Assembly (NCBI RefSeq): GCF_000297055.2
Contig: NC_022357.1
Location: 1-64,000 of the forward strand
Direction: 5' to 3'
Length of the DNA stretch: 64,000 nt
Source: Sulfuricella denitrificans skB26
Lineage (GTDB): Bacteria; Pseudomonadota; Gammaproteobacteria; Burkholderiales; Sulfuricellaceae
The notes under the pieces are model-generated. The model saw only the letters and a list, made by a program, of their open reading frames with translations, had not been told where the DNA came from and did no database searches. Shown here in pieces: positions 39,396-49,371 of the stretch. A program made the position numbers and the translations under genes. How positions within the stretch are numbered: the stretch's first letter is position 1; each line of letters starts with the position of its first letter.

Positions 39396-41441
39396 ATGGC
39401 CAACCATCTTGTTTCAGAATCCAGCCCCTATTTGCAGCAGCATGCCGACAATCCGGTGAATTGGCATCCATGGTGTGAGCAAGCGCTAGCTCTTGCGCGC
39501 GAACAGGACAAGCCGATTCTGCTTTCTGTCGGCTATTCAACTTGCCACTGGTGCCATGTCATGGCGCACGAATCGTTCGAGGATCAGACCACTGCCGATC
39601 TGATCAACCGCGACTATATCGCCATCAAGGTCGACCGTGAAGAGCGGCCTGACCTCGACCAGATCTACCAGAGTGCCCACAATCTGCTCACCGGAAAGAG
39701 CGGCGGTTGGCCGCTGACCCTGTTTCTGACCCCGGATCAGACCCCCTTCTACGGCGGCACCTATTTCCCTCCCGAGGCTCGCTACAACCGGCCTGGCTTC
39801 AAGGACCTGCTGCCGAAAGTGGCGCAGGCTTATCGCGAACGCCGGCATGATATTGCCCAGCAAAATATCTCGCTGCGGGAAAGCCTGGCGTCCGGCGGGC
39901 CAGTACCACAGGCAGGGATAGAGCCCAACCCGGCGCCCCTGGCAGGTGCGCAATCCCAGCTCGAGAAAAACTTCGATCCGGTGCATGGCGGCTTCGGCGG
40001 TGCCCCCAAGTTTCCCCGGCCGAGCGAAATCGCCTTTTGCCTGCGCCGTTATGCCGCCGAAGAGAATGCACAAGCGCTGGAGATGGCACGCCAGACGCTG
40101 CGCAAAATAGCCGACGGCGGCATCAACGACCAGCTTGGCGGCGGCTTCTGCCGTTACAGTGTGGACGAGCGCTGGCTGATCCCGCATTTCGAGAAAATGC
40201 TTTACGACAACGGCCCGCTGCTCGAACTGTATGCCAACGCGTGGTGTTGCAGCGGCGACGAGCGTTTCCGCAGGGTGGCGGAAGAGACCGTAGCATGGCT
40301 GGAACGTGAAATGCGCGCGCCGCAGGGCGGCTTCTATTCGGCGCTGGATGCCGATTCCGAGCACGTGGAGGGCAAGTTCTACGTATGGACGCCGCAGGAA
40401 GTTGCCGCCACGCTTTCTGCCGACGAATATGCCGTCCTGTCGCGCCATTACGGCCTTGACCAACCGGCCAACTTCGAAGGCAGCCACTGGCATTTTTATG
40501 TCGCCCATCCGCTCGACCAGGTAGCGCGGGAGCTAAGCGTGGAATTGGACGATGCGTGGCGTTTGCTGGAAAGTGCGCGAACCAAACTGATAGCCTTGCG
40601 TGCACAACGGGTGCGGCCAGGGCGGGACGAAAAGATCCTGACCAGCTGGAACGCACTGATGATCAAAGGACTGGCTCATGCCGGCCGTACCTTCGGGCGG
40701 GAAGACTGGATCGCCCTGGCACAGCAGGCAACGGATTTCATTCACGCTGAATTGTGGCGAAACAACCGGCTGCTGGCCTCGTGGAAAGATGGCAAATCCA
40801 ATCTGGGTGGCTATCTCGACGATTACGCCTTTCTCCTCGACGCTTTAGTGGAATTGTTACAGGCCCGTTTTCGCACGGCCGATCTGACCTTCGCGTGTGA
40901 GCTGGCGGAAGCGCTGCTAGTCCGGTTCGAGGACTGCGATCAGGGCGGTTTCTATTTCACCGCGCACGATCACGAAACCTTGATTTTCCGGCCGAAAACA
41001 GGGTTCGACAATGCAACCCCATCCGGCAATGCCGTGGCGGCGTTCGCGCTGCAGCGGCTAGGGCACCTGCTCGGCGAAACCCGGTACCTGGCAGCGGCGG
41101 AGCGTGCTCTCAAGCTGTTTTACCCTCAGATTGCCAGCCAGCCGGCCGGCTTCATGTCCTTTCTTTCGGTTCTGGAGGAATATCTGGATCCGCCGCAGAT
41201 CGCCGTCCTGCGCGGCCCTGCCGAGCAGGTCGCGGCTTGGCAACAAACCCTGGCGAAGGAATATCGGCCCTCTACCATGGTTCTGGCGTTGTCGGACGAG
41301 ATGGAAAAGCTGCCTGGCAGTCTCGACAAGCCGGCAACATCTGTTGTCAACGCCTGGGTGTGCCAGAGCGTTAAATGTTTACCGGCAATATCGGATATTG
41401 ATATCCTGCTACAGGTTTGCAAAGTCGGAAAAATTGGATAA
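39396..41441 (+). CDS. Thioredoxin domain protein, YyaL/DUF255 family
   Basis: A 681-residue cytosolic protein of the family that includes B. subtilis YyaL and human SPATA20. The N-terminal thioredoxin-like domain starts [21 protein letters not shown] and has the [12 protein letters not shown] active-site-like motif (about residues 50-61). The rest is an alpha/alpha toroid similar to N-acylglucosamine 2-epimerase/cellobiose-epimerase folds (for example [17 protein letters not shown]). The substrate is unknown. It lies 44 bases upstream of a cytochrome c gene, and the two may be co-transcribed. Confidence 0.92.
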   Translation: MANHLVSESSPYLQQHADNPVNWHPWCEQALALAREQDKPILLSVGYSTCHWCHVMAHESFEDQTTADLINRDYIAIKVDREERPDLDQIYQSAHNLLTGKSGGWPLTLFLTPDQTPFYGGTYFPPEARYNRPGFKDLLPKVAQAYRERRHDIAQQNISLRESLASGGPVPQAGIEPNPAPLAGAQSQLEKNFDPVHGGFGGAPKFPRPSEIAFCLRRYAAEENAQALEMARQTLRKIADGGINDQLGGGFCRYSVDERWLIPHFEKMLYDNGPLLELYANAWCCSGDERFRRVAEETVAWLEREMRAPQGGFYSALDADSEHVEGKFYVWTPQEVAATLSADEYAVLSRHYGLDQPANFEGSHWHFYVAHPLDQVARELSVELDDAWRLLESARTKLIALRAQRVRPGRDEKILTSWNALMIKGLAHAGRTFGREDWIALAQQATDFIHAELWRNNRLLASWKDGKSNLGGYLDDYAFLLDALVELLQARFRTADLTFACELAEALLVRFEDCDQGGFYFTAHDHETLIFRPKTGFDNATPSGNAVAAFALQRLGHLLGETRYLAAAERALKLFYPQIASQPAGFMSFLSVLEEYLDPPQIAVLRGPAEQVAAWQQTLAKEYRPSTMVLALSDEMEKLPGSLDKPATSVVNAWVCQSVKCLPAISDIDILLQVCKVGKIG

Positions 41442-41484
41442 GATGTCGGATCAATTTTTTTTCAAGTTAAACAAGGAGTCTTAA

Positions 41485-41826
41485 ATGAAAGCAATTCTGG
41501 GAATTGCCGCTGCTGCGGCCCTGCTGGTGGCTGGACAAGCTGTTGCTGCGGATGAAAGCGCTCTGGCAGGAAAGAGTGGCTGCCTGGCTTGCCATCAGGT
41601 CGCCGTTAAGGTGCTAGGCCCGGCTTACAAGGATGTGGCCAAGAAATATGCTGGTGATAAAGGTGCCCAAGCCAGGCTCACCGATCATGTTGTAAAGGGG
41701 ACAGGACCTGCTGGCTTGGGGTGGATGAAAGAGGGCAAGGCCGGCATGCCTTTTATGCCGCCAAACGCTGCGGTGAAGCCGGAAGATGCCGCCAAACTGG
41801 TCCAGTGGATCCTCAGCCTGAAGTAA
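41485..41826 (+). CDS. Periplasmic c-type cytochrome (c5/c551 class)
   Basis: A 113-residue exported cytochrome c. The signal peptide MKAILGIAAAAALLVAGQAVAA is followed by a mature part of about 91 residues. The haem motif is CLACH (Cys33, Cys36, His37), and the distal ligand is probably a Met in GMPFMPP. The size and motif match small electron carriers (c551/c552/c5) that feed oxidases or nitrite reductase. A GGAGT ribosome site precedes the ATG, and a clear terminator follows. Confidence 0.93.
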   Translation: MKAILGIAAAAALLVAGQAVAADESALAGKSGCLACHQVAVKVLGPAYKDVAKKYAGDKGAQARLTDHVVKGTGPAGLGWMKEGKAGMPFMPPNAAVKPEDAAKLVQWILSLK

Positions 41827-41841
41827 TTTGGCAGTTGAACG

Positions 41842-41870
41842 AAAAAAGCCGGCACAGCGCCGGCTTTTTT
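41842..41870. terminator. Bidirectional terminator, cytochrome c / SNF transporter
   Basis: AAAAAAGCCGGC (41842-41853) and GCCGGCTTTTTT (41859-41870) are perfect complements around ACAGC, giving hairpin plus T-run on both strands. The minus-strand transporter stop codon lies at its right edge. Confidence 0.9.
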
Positions 41871-43228
41871 TATTTCACCAGCCCGAACAGATAGAGGAAG
41901 ATGGCGATGATCGCCAGCGGCGAGACGAAGCGGATGGTAAAGCGCCACAGCCGGTAAGGCCATGCACTTACATTAAGCTCATCCTGAACGTGATGGGTCT
42001 TCATCACCCATCCTGCGAACAGCGCCATGAGCAGCCCGCCCAGGGGTAACAGGATATTGGTGGTCAGCTTGTCGAGGGTGTCGAAAATACCGAGGCCGAA
42101 CAGCAGGTGCACGTCTTTCCAGACGTTGAACGAGAGCAGTACGGCAATGCCGAGCAACCAGTCGGTCAGGCCGATCAGCAATGCCGCACCCTTGCGGGTC
42201 AGGCGTGTATTTTCGGTCAGCCAGGAAATTGCCGGTTCGACCAGGGAAATCGCCGATGTCCAGGCAGCGAAGGCGACCAGCAGGAAGAACAGCGTGCCGA
42301 TAAAAGCTCCGCCCGGCATTTTTCCGAAGGCGATAGGCAGAGTCTGGAAGATCAGCCCAGGCCCTGCCGCCGGCTCGAGTCCATTGGCGAACACCAGGGA
42401 GAAAATGGCGAGCCCCACCAGGAGGCCGATAGCGGTGTCGGCAAGGGCTACGAACAGTGAGGTGCGTGCGATGGAGACATGGCGCTGGAGGTAGGAGCCG
42501 TATACCATCACCGCTCCCATCCCTAGGCTCAGGGAAAAGAAGGCATGGCCGAGCGCCGAGAGCACTACCACCGGCGTGACTTTGGAAAAGTCGGGGGTAA
42601 ACATGAAATCGGCAGAGCGGGCGACATCGCCTTCGGCCAGGCTGTAGCCAAGCAGCACTAGCAGAATGGCAAACAGTGCGGGCATCAGGATATTGTTGGC
42701 CTTTTCCAGACCCGAATTCACGCCGCGCGCTACTACGCTCATAGTCATCACGATGAACAGGCTATGCCACAAGCCCAGCTCCAGTGGCGCGGCAAGAAAT
42801 GCGTTGAACTGATTCTGTGCCATCGCTCCATCGATACCTTTGAAGGCGCCGCTGGCCGCACGAACCACGTAATCCAGCACCCAGCCGGCGATTACACTGT
42901 AAAAGGCCAGAATCAGCAGTCCCGCGATCAGGCCCATAATGCCCACCCATCGCCATAACATAGGAGCGCCTGCTTCCTTCGCCAGAGCGGCCATGCCATC
43001 TACAGGATTGCGCTGAGCGCGACGGCCGAGCATGATCTCGCACATCATCAGCGGGAGGCCAACTACGGCGATACAGGCGATAAAAACCAGGACGAAGGCG
43101 CTACCGCCGTTGACCCCGGTCATGTATGGGAATTTCCAGATATTGCCAAGACCTATCGCAGAGCCGGCCGTGGCCAGGATGAAGGTCCAGCGACTGGTCC
43201 AGTGGCTACGGTGTTGGGTCTGGGTCAT
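41870..43228 (-). CDS. Sodium-dependent transporter, SNF family
   Basis: A 452-residue neurotransmitter:sodium symporter (LeuT-type) with about 11-12 membrane spans. The family start is clear: WTSRWTFILATAGSAIGLGN, then IWKFPYMTGVNGGSAFVLVF, with the unwound helix 1 region that binds Na+ and amino acid. The substrate is probably an amino acid. It starts 7 bases after the stop of an alanine-type symporter gene, so two unrelated Na+/amino acid carriers form a tandem unit. Confidence 0.92.
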   Translation of the reverse strand: MTQTQHRSHWTSRWTFILATAGSAIGLGNIWKFPYMTGVNGGSAFVLVFIACIAVVGLPLMMCEIMLGRRAQRNPVDGMAALAKEAGAPMLWRWVGIMGLIAGLLILAFYSVIAGWVLDYVVRAASGAFKGIDGAMAQNQFNAFLAAPLELGLWHSLFIVMTMSVVARGVNSGLEKANNILMPALFAILLVLLGYSLAEGDVARSADFMFTPDFSKVTPVVVLSALGHAFFSLSLGMGAVMVYGSYLQRHVSIARTSLFVALADTAIGLLVGLAIFSLVFANGLEPAAGPGLIFQTLPIAFGKMPGGAFIGTLFFLLVAFAAWTSAISLVEPAISWLTENTRLTRKGAALLIGLTDWLLGIAVLLSFNVWKDVHLLFGLGIFDTLDKLTTNILLPLGGLLMALFAGWVMKTHHVQDELNVSAWPYRLWRFTIRFVSPLAIIAIFLYLFGLVK

Positions 43229-43234
43229 GGCCGG

Positions 43235-44557
43235 TCAGGACTTGAAATAGCGGTCGGTCTCCGCTTTGATGACCTTGGACAGCAACAGCAGGCCGATCAG
43301 GTTGGGGATGGCCATCATCCCGTTCATCAGGTCGGAGAAGTTCCAGACGAATTCCAGATTCATCATCGCCCCGACGACCACCATGGCGATGAAAAAAATG
43401 CGGTAGATGCGGATGGAACGCGCGCCGAACAGATATTCAATGGCCTTCTCGCCATAGTAATTCCAGCCTATCAGGGTGGAATAGGCGAACACGGCCGTTG
43501 CCAGGGCGACGATGATCTCGCCTGCGCTGCCAAGCGTCTCACCGAAGCTGGCGCTGGTCAGCTGGCCGGCGCTGACGCCCTGTGTCCACGAGTTCGCGCT
43601 GAGGATCACCAGGGCGGTCATGGTGCAGACCACCAGGGTGTCGATGAAGGTCTGGGTCATGCTGACGAGTGCCTGCTTGACCGGATCACTGGTGCGTGCG
43701 GCGGCGGCGGCAATCGGCGCCGAGCCCAGGCCGGATTCGTTGGAGAACACGCCGCGCGCGATGCCGAAGCGCATGGCTGCGGCGATGGTAGCGCCGGCAA
43801 ATCCGCCGGTGGCAGCGGCTGGCGAGAAGGCATGGCTGAAGATCAGGCCGAAGGCATGGGGAATTTCGGTAACATTGAGTGCAAGCACCACCAGGGCCGA
43901 ACCCACGTAGCCGATGATCATGAACGGCACGAGAAAAGAGGTGAATTTACCGATCGAGCGGATGCCGCCCAGAATCACCAGGGCCGTCAACACCATCAGC
44001 ACGACACCGGTGACCCACGGCTCGACATGAAAAGTGGCCTCAAAGATCTTGGCGGTGGCGTTGGCCTGCGCCATGTTGCCGATGCCAAAGGTGGCGAGGG
44101 CGGTAAACAGTGCGAACAGCCATCCCAGCCACGGCAGCCCGGCACCCTTTGCAAGGTAATACATGGGCCCGCCGCGCATCCCGTGTTCCCCTTTCTCACG
44201 GTATTTGACCGCCAGCACGGCTTCGGAATACTTGGTTACCATTCCGACCAGACCGGTCATCCACATCCAGAACACCGCGCCAGGACCGCCTAGCGTGATC
44301 GCGGTGGCAACGCCGACGATGTTGCCGATACCGACTGTGGCTGCCAGTGCCGTCATCAGTGCGGCGAAATGGCTGATGTCGCCGGCGTGGCCGTGGTCCT
44401 TGTGAAAAACCAGACGAAAAGCTAGCGGCAGCGCCCGAAACTGCAAGCCTTTCAGCAGCACAGTCAGGTACAGGCCAGTGCCCACTAGCAGGGTCAGCAT
44501 GGGTGGCCCCCATACCCAGCCGGACAGCGTCGCGATCAGCGCTTCGATTGTTTGCAT
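43235..44557 (-). CDS. Sodium:alanine symporter (AGCS family)
   Basis: A 440-residue inner-membrane carrier for alanine or glycine with Na+. Diagnostic segments include ALAATVGIGNIVGVATAITL, GGPGAVFWMWMTGLVGMVTKYSE, RGGPMYYLAKG and GVFSNESGLGSAPIAAAAARTSDPVKQAL. About 10-11 spans. It is followed directly by the SNF transporter and lies about 98 bases after hemF on the same strand. Confidence 0.93.
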   Translation of the reverse strand: MQTIEALIATLSGWVWGPPMLTLLVGTGLYLTVLLKGLQFRALPLAFRLVFHKDHGHAGDISHFAALMTALAATVGIGNIVGVATAITLGGPGAVFWMWMTGLVGMVTKYSEAVLAVKYREKGEHGMRGGPMYYLAKGAGLPWLGWLFALFTALATFGIGNMAQANATAKIFEATFHVEPWVTGVVLMVLTALVILGGIRSIGKFTSFLVPFMIIGYVGSALVVLALNVTEIPHAFGLIFSHAFSPAAATGGFAGATIAAAMRFGIARGVFSNESGLGSAPIAAAAARTSDPVKQALVSMTQTFIDTLVVCTMTALVILSANSWTQGVSAGQLTSASFGETLGSAGEIIVALATAVFAYSTLIGWNYYGEKAIEYLFGARSIRIYRIFFIAMVVVGAMMNLEFVWNFSDLMNGMMAIPNLIGLLLLSKVIKAETDRYFKS

Positions 44558-44655
44558 GTTGTTTCCCCCTGACCGCTGTGGCGGCTTGTTTTTATAGTAC
44601 TTCCGCGAATTATAACCAGAAACTCTCCCGTTAATGGAAGAGCCGTCGACCTGTG

Positions 44656-45555
44656 CTATGCAAGCCAGTCTTTCCCTACCAGAAACTCGCGATACAAACG
44701 CTCCTCTTCCGAGCCCTTCTCCGGCTGCCAGTCATAGCGCCATTTGACGATGGGCGGAAGCGACATCAGGATGGACTCGGTACGCCCTCCAGATTGCAGG
44801 CCGAACAAGGTGCCGCGATCCCACACCAGGTTAAACTCGACATAACGGCCACGGCGATAAGCCTGGAAATCGCGCTCGCGTTCGCCGTATGGCATTGCGC
44901 TGCGGCGTTGTAGTATGGGCATATAAGCAGACAGGAAGTGCTCACTGACGCTTTGCATCAGGCTGAAGCTGAAGTCAAAATCCCGCTCATGGAAATCGTC
45001 GAAGAAGATGCCGCCTATGCCACGTGGTTCGTTGCGATGTTTGAGGAAAAAATATTCGTCGCACCATTGTTTGAAACGGGGGTGGTATTCCGCGCCGAAT
45101 GGCACCAGCGCATCGCGACAGGTACGGTGGAAATGCACCGTATCCTCGGTAAAGCCGTAATAAGGCGTCAGATCCATGCCGCCGCCGAACCACCACACCG
45201 GCTCAGCGCCGGGCGGTTGCGCACAGAAGAAGCGCACGTTGAAATGGGTGGTAGGCACATAAGGATTGCGCGGGTGCAGCACCAGCGACAGGCCCATCGC
45301 TTCGAAGCCACAGCCGGCCAGTTCGGGGCGTTTGGCCGTAGCGCTGGCGGGCAGCTTTTGCCCGCGCACGTGGGAGAAATTGACCCCGCCACGCTCGAAC
45401 ACCTTGCCCTCCTCGATCACGCAGCTCAAGCCTTCCCCACCCTCTGGCCGTTGCCACGCGTCGCGCAGGAAGGTATCGCCATCGGTCTGCTCCAGCAGGG
45501 TTACGATGCGTTCCTGCAAATCGGTAAGATAGGTTTTGACGGCGTCTCGGTTCAT
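44656..45555 (-). CDS. hemF: Oxygen-dependent coproporphyrinogen III oxidase
   Basis: Converts coproporphyrinogen III to protoporphyrinogen IX in haem synthesis using O2, so it implies aerobic haem production. Conserved blocks: [51 protein letters not shown] and [21 protein letters not shown]. Length 299 residues, as in E. coli. It begins 2 bases after the tsaC-like stop codon, so the two are co-translated in the purH–purD transcription unit. Confidence 0.96.
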   Translation of the reverse strand: MNRDAVKTYLTDLQERIVTLLEQTDGDTFLRDAWQRPEGGEGLSCVIEEGKVFERGGVNFSHVRGQKLPASATAKRPELAGCGFEAMGLSLVLHPRNPYVPTTHFNVRFFCAQPPGAEPVWWFGGGMDLTPYYGFTEDTVHFHRTCRDALVPFGAEYHPRFKQWCDEYFFLKHRNEPRGIGGIFFDDFHERDFDFSFSLMQSVSEHFLSAYMPILQRRSAMPYGERERDFQAYRRGRYVEFNLVWDRGTLFGLQSGGRTESILMSLPPIVKWRYDWQPEKGSEEERLYREFLVGKDWLA

Positions 45556-45557
45556 AT

Positions 45558-46115
45558 TCAGGGTCGGATGATCTTGCCGGTTAGTAGATGCTGGATGGTG
45601 GAGGGAGTTTTGCGGGCGCCGACCCGACCCGGCAGTACCAGAACATTTTGGCCAAAGGCTTTGAAACAGGCAGAGCGGGTTTTTAACGGCTTCAGACCGG
45701 CACGGTTGGCGCTGGTCGAAACCAGTGCCGTTCTAAGAGCCCGGCACAATTCGGAGGCGTCTAGGTGTGCGGTCACTCTCACGGCAATGCTTTCATGCCG
45801 GCCACGTAGCCAGCGTGGCGTGTGGCGGGAAGCAGGCATCAGCCAGGTATGCGGTCCCGGCCAAGTGAGGTCGAGTTGCATCGATTGTTCCAGCGTGGGC
45901 GGCAGCACGTAGCGCCGCAGGCGACTGTAGCGGTCGGCGATCAGAATCAGGCCCTTGGACTGGGGGCGGTTCTTGAGCTGGAGAATTTGCCTGACGGCGC
46001 AATAGCTACGTGGGTCACAGCCCAGGCCATAGCAGGATTCAGTGGCATAGGCGATGACTCCGCCACCCCTGATGTGGGCGCGCACTTTCCGGATCAGGGC
46101 AGCAGAATATGGCAT
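45558..46115 (-). CDS. tsaC: Threonylcarbamoyl-AMP synthase-like protein (TsaC/YrdC)
   Basis: A 185-residue YrdC-fold protein, the enzyme family that makes threonylcarbamoyl-AMP for t6A37 in ANN-reading tRNAs. Motifs: [30 protein letters not shown] (K-x-R) and [12 protein letters not shown]. The length fits stand-alone TsaC (190 residues in E. coli). It lies between purD and hemF with tiny gaps (12 and 2 bases). Some genomes hold more than one YrdC paralogue, so the symbol is likely but not certain. Confidence 0.88.
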   Translation of the reverse strand: MPYSAALIRKVRAHIRGGGVIAYATESCYGLGCDPRSYCAVRQILQLKNRPQSKGLILIADRYSRLRRYVLPPTLEQSMQLDLTWPGPHTWLMPASRHTPRWLRGRHESIAVRVTAHLDASELCRALRTALVSTSANRAGLKPLKTRSACFKAFGQNVLVLPGRVGARKTPSTIQHLLTGKIIRP

Positions 46116-46127
46116 CAGTCCTTGCGA

Positions 46128-47423
46128 TCAGGGTTTGGATTTGATCGCCCGATAGCCGATGTCATGGCGCATTTGGCAACCGTCGAACTTGATCTGCTCG
46201 GCGATCTCGTAAGCCCGCCGCTGCGCCAGTTGCACCTTGTCACCCAAGGCGGTGACGCACAACACACGACCGCCGCTGGTGACTACCTTGCCGTCTTTCA
46301 TGGCGGTGCCGGCATGAAAGACGTGATAGTCGCGCGGGGTTTCTTCCAGCAGGTCATTGAGCGGCGGCAGGCCGTTGATGACGTCGCCCTTGCGCGGGTC
46401 GTCGGGGTAGTGTGCGGCAGCCAGGACCACGCCCAGCGCGGTGCGGCGGTCCCATTCCGCTTCGACCTGGTCGAGCGTGCCGTTGACGGCGTGTTCCACC
46501 AGAGTTAGCAAATCGCTCTTCAGTCGCAGCATGATAGGCTGGGTTTCAGGGTCGCCCATGCGGCAGTTGAATTCCAGCACCTTGAGATTGCCCGTGGCGT
46601 CGATCATCAAGCCCGCATAGAGGAATCCAGTGAACATCTCCCCTTCCTGCACCATGCCCTGCATCACCGGGTCGATCACTTCGCGCATCACGCGCGCGTG
46701 CAGTGCCGGCGTGATGACGGGAGCCGGCGAATAAGCGCCCATGCCGCCGGTGTTGGGGCCTTGATCTCCATCCAGCAGGCGCTTGTGATCCTGACTGGTG
46801 GCGAGCGGCAGCACGTGCTTGCCGTCAGCCATGACAATAAAACTGGCTTCCTCGCCGAGCAGACATTCCTCGATCACCACCCGGGCACCGGCAGCGCCCA
46901 GATTGTTGCCAGCCAGCATCATGTCCACGGCGGCGTGCGCTTCGTTCAGGTCCTGAGCCACTACCACGCCCTTGCCTGCCGCCAGACCGTCAGCCTTGAT
47001 CACGATGGGGGCGCCCTGCTGGTCGATGTAGGCGTGGGCCGGTGCTGCATCGGTGAAGGTGGCGTAGGCGGCGGTCGGGATGCCATGACGCACCATGAAG
47101 GCCTTGGCGAAATCCTTGGAGCTTTCCAGTTGTGCCGCGAACTGGGTCGGGCCAAAGATTTTCAGCCCTTCGGCGCGGAAGGCGTCGACGATGCCAGCGG
47201 CCAGCGGCGCCTCCGGGCCGACCACGGTAAAGGCGACCTTTTCCTGTTTGGCGAACTCCAGCAGCTCAGGAATGGTGGTGAGGGCGACGTTGGTCAGGTC
47301 GGGTTCGAGCTCGGTGCCCGCGTTGCCGGGGGCAACGAAGATCCTGGTTGAACGTGGGCTTTGCGCCAGCTTCCACGCGAGTGCGTGCTCACGACCGCCA
47401 CTGCCAATGACTAATATTTTCAT
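46128..47423 (-). CDS. purD: Phosphoribosylamine–glycine ligase
   Basis: Second step of de novo purine synthesis, an ATP-grasp ligase joining glycine to phosphoribosylamine. The N-terminal motif MKILVIGSGGREHALAWKL, the GPEAPLAAGIVD loop, APIVIKADGLAAGKGVV and the signature EFNCRMGDPETQPIMLRLKSD are all present. 431 residues, a normal length. purH is 41 bases upstream, and the pairing is conserved across proteobacteria. Confidence 0.97.
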   Translation of the reverse strand: MKILVIGSGGREHALAWKLAQSPRSTRIFVAPGNAGTELEPDLTNVALTTIPELLEFAKQEKVAFTVVGPEAPLAAGIVDAFRAEGLKIFGPTQFAAQLESSKDFAKAFMVRHGIPTAAYATFTDAAPAHAYIDQQGAPIVIKADGLAAGKGVVVAQDLNEAHAAVDMMLAGNNLGAAGARVVIEECLLGEEASFIVMADGKHVLPLATSQDHKRLLDGDQGPNTGGMGAYSPAPVITPALHARVMREVIDPVMQGMVQEGEMFTGFLYAGLMIDATGNLKVLEFNCRMGDPETQPIMLRLKSDLLTLVEHAVNGTLDQVEAEWDRRTALGVVLAAAHYPDDPRKGDVINGLPPLNDLLEETPRDYHVFHAGTAMKDGKVVTSGGRVLCVTALGDKVQLAQRRAYEIAEQIKFDGCQMRHDIGYRAIKSKP

Positions 47424-47464
47424 GTTTTAAAATCCCGTTTCACCGCGGAGGACGCGGTTCAAGC

Positions 47465-49033
47465 TTAATGCCTAAAGTGCCTCATCCCGGTGAACACCAT
47501 CGCCATGCCATGCTCGTCCGCCGCGGCGATGACTTCTTCGTCGCGCATTGAGCCGCCGGGTTGGATTACGGCGACGATGCCGGATTGGGCGGCTGAATCG
47601 ATGCCGTCACGGAACGGGAAGAACGCGTCCGAGGCCATTACTGAGCCGCTGACTTGCAAGCCGGCATGCTCGGCCTTGATGGCAGCAATACGCGCGGAAT
47701 TGATTCGGCTCATCTGGCCTGCGCCGACACCAATGGTCATTTTGCCTTTGGCATAGACGATGGCGTTGGATTTGACGAATTTGGCTACGCGCCAGGCAAA
47801 CAGCAGATCGGCCATCTCGGCTTCGGTCGGTGCACGCTTGGTGACCACCTTGAGTTCATTGTAGAGTGACAGGTCTGCTCCCTGTACCAGCAGGCCGCCG
47901 GTAACGCGTTTGAAATCCAGGCGCTGGGCCGGCTCCTTCGACCACTGGCCGCATTCCAGCAGGCGCACATTCTTTTTCGCCGCCACAATTTCGCTGGCCG
48001 CTGCTGAAACCTTGGGGGCGATGATGACTTCGACGAACTGGCGCTCGACTATGGCCTGCGCAGTTGCGGCATCCAATTCGCCGTTGACGGCGATGATGCC
48101 TCCGAAGGCGGATTCAGGGTCGGTCTTGTAGGCGAGGTCATAGGCTTCAAGCAGGTTGGCGCCGTAGGCCACGCCGCAAGGGTTGGCGTGCTTGACGATA
48201 ACGCAGGACGGCGCCTCGTCGAACTGCTTGACGCATTCCAGTGCAGCATCGGCATCGCCGATATTGTTGTAGGACAGTTCTTTGCCCTGCAGCTGGCGGG
48301 CGGTGGCGATGCTCGCCTCTTTTTCTCCGGGCGCGATATAAAAAGCGGCCTGCTGATGCGGGTTTTCGCCGTAGCGCATGGCCTGAGCCTTGGCGAACTG
48401 GAAATTGAGCCGTTCCGGAAATTGCTGCTTGCTGCCGTCCGGGGCGACGGCGGTGAGGTAGTTGCTGATCGCGCCGTCGTACTCGGCGGTGTGGGAAAAA
48501 GCCTTCACCGCCAGTTTGAATTTGGTTTCGCTGCTGAGCGCGCCGCCATTGGCCTGGAGCTCGGCCTCCAGCGCAGCGTAGTCGGCCGGGTCGGTCACTA
48601 CCGCCACATCGCGATGGTTCTTGGCGGCAGCGCGCACCATGGTCGGGCCGCCGATGTCGATGTTCTCGATGGCATCTTCCAGCGAGCAGTCGGGCTTGGC
48701 GATGGTGGCGCGGAACGGGTAGAGGTTGACGATTACCAGGTCGATCGGCGGGATGCCCGCATCGGCCGCAGCCGATACATGGGCCGGCAGATCGCGCCGG
48801 AACAGGATGCCGCCGTGCACTTTCGGATGCAGGGTCTTGACCCGGCCATCCAGCATTTCAGGAAAGCCGGTGTAATCGCCGACTTCGGTAACTGCCACGC
48901 CCGCTTCAGCAAGCATTTTTGCAGTACCACCGGTGGAGAGGATTTCCACACCGAACTGGCGCAGGGTCTTGGCGAATTCGAGAACGCCGGATTTATCGGA
49001 AACGCTGATGAGGGCTCGACTGATTTTGGTCAT
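47465..49033 (-). CDS. purH: Bifunctional AICAR transformylase/IMP cyclohydrolase
   Basis: Performs the last two steps of IMP synthesis. The N-terminal IMP cyclohydrolase (MGS-like) part reads [30 protein letters not shown] and [14 protein letters not shown]. The C-terminal transformylase part has [22 protein letters not shown] and [16 protein letters not shown]. 522 residues, a normal length. The 101-base gap to fis holds an AGGAGT-type inverted repeat that may affect expression between the two genes. Confidence 0.97.
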   Translation of the reverse strand: MTKISRALISVSDKSGVLEFAKTLRQFGVEILSTGGTAKMLAEAGVAVTEVGDYTGFPEMLDGRVKTLHPKVHGGILFRRDLPAHVSAAADAGIPPIDLVIVNLYPFRATIAKPDCSLEDAIENIDIGGPTMVRAAAKNHRDVAVVTDPADYAALEAELQANGGALSSETKFKLAVKAFSHTAEYDGAISNYLTAVAPDGSKQQFPERLNFQFAKAQAMRYGENPHQQAAFYIAPGEKEASIATARQLQGKELSYNNIGDADAALECVKQFDEAPSCVIVKHANPCGVAYGANLLEAYDLAYKTDPESAFGGIIAVNGELDAATAQAIVERQFVEVIIAPKVSAAASEIVAAKKNVRLLECGQWSKEPAQRLDFKRVTGGLLVQGADLSLYNELKVVTKRAPTEAEMADLLFAWRVAKFVKSNAIVYAKGKMTIGVGAGQMSRINSARIAAIKAEHAGLQVSGSVMASDAFFPFRDGIDSAAQSGIVAVIQPGGSMRDEEVIAAADEHGMAMVFTGMRHFRH

Positions 49034-49050
49034 GTTTGATCCTGGATGCG

Positions 49051-49129
49051 GTGAGGAGTAAGGGGTTAGGAGTTAGGAGTTAGGAGCAACAGCTACGCCG
49101 CTTTTACTCCTAACTCTTCACCCCTCACT
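49051..49129. repeat. AGGAGTTAGGAGT inverted repeat, copy A (fis–purH gap)
   Basis: The left arm (49051-49086) holds GTGAGGAGT, then GGGGTTAGGAGTTAGGAGT. The right arm (49105-49129) is its approximate reverse complement, with ACTCCTAACTC and CACCCCTCAC. The two can form a long imperfect hairpin around a short loop. A related element lies at 55614-55714. The internal 7-base unit TTAGGAG repeats in tandem. Confidence 0.7.
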
Positions 49130-49134
49130 ATTAA

Positions 49135-49371
49135 TCATTTGATACCGTGGGTTTTCATTTTCTTGCGCAGGGTGTTGCGGTTCAGGCCGAGGATTTCGGC
49201 GGCGCGGGTCTGGTTGCCTTGGGCGTGGTCGAGGATCACCTGCAGCAGCGGCTTTTCTACGCAGCCCACCACCATTTCATAGATGGCACAGGGCTTTTCC
49301 CCGTCCAGATCCTTGAAGTAGCCATCCAGGGCCTTGCGCACGCAGGTGGAAATTTCGTTTTCGTTGATCAT
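49135..49371 (-). CDS. fis: DNA-binding protein Fis
   Basis: A 78-residue nucleoid protein, shorter than the 98-residue E. coli Fis because the N-terminal arm is reduced, as usual in betaproteobacteria. The C-terminal helix-turn-helix is strongly conserved (ILDHAQGNQTRAAEILGLNR, then NTLRKKMKTHGIK). It bends DNA and adjusts rRNA, tRNA and topology genes with growth phase. Its start overlaps the dusB end by 4 bases, the classic dusB–fis arrangement. Confidence 0.95.
   Translation of the reverse strand: MINENEISTCVRKALDGYFKDLDGEKPCAIYEMVVGCVEKPLLQVILDHAQGNQTRAAEILGLNRNTLRKKMKTHGIK

Noticed and set aside
43202-44293. Long plus-strand frame of 363 codons, His/Gly-rich
   Set aside because: Antisense to the AGCS symporter; composition is typical of a mirror frame and no domain is recognisable.
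49051-49129. Possible CRISPR array or VNTR in the fis–purH gap
   Set aside because: Units are 7-9 bases, without spacers of constant size and arranged as inverted arms; this is a hairpin-type repeat.
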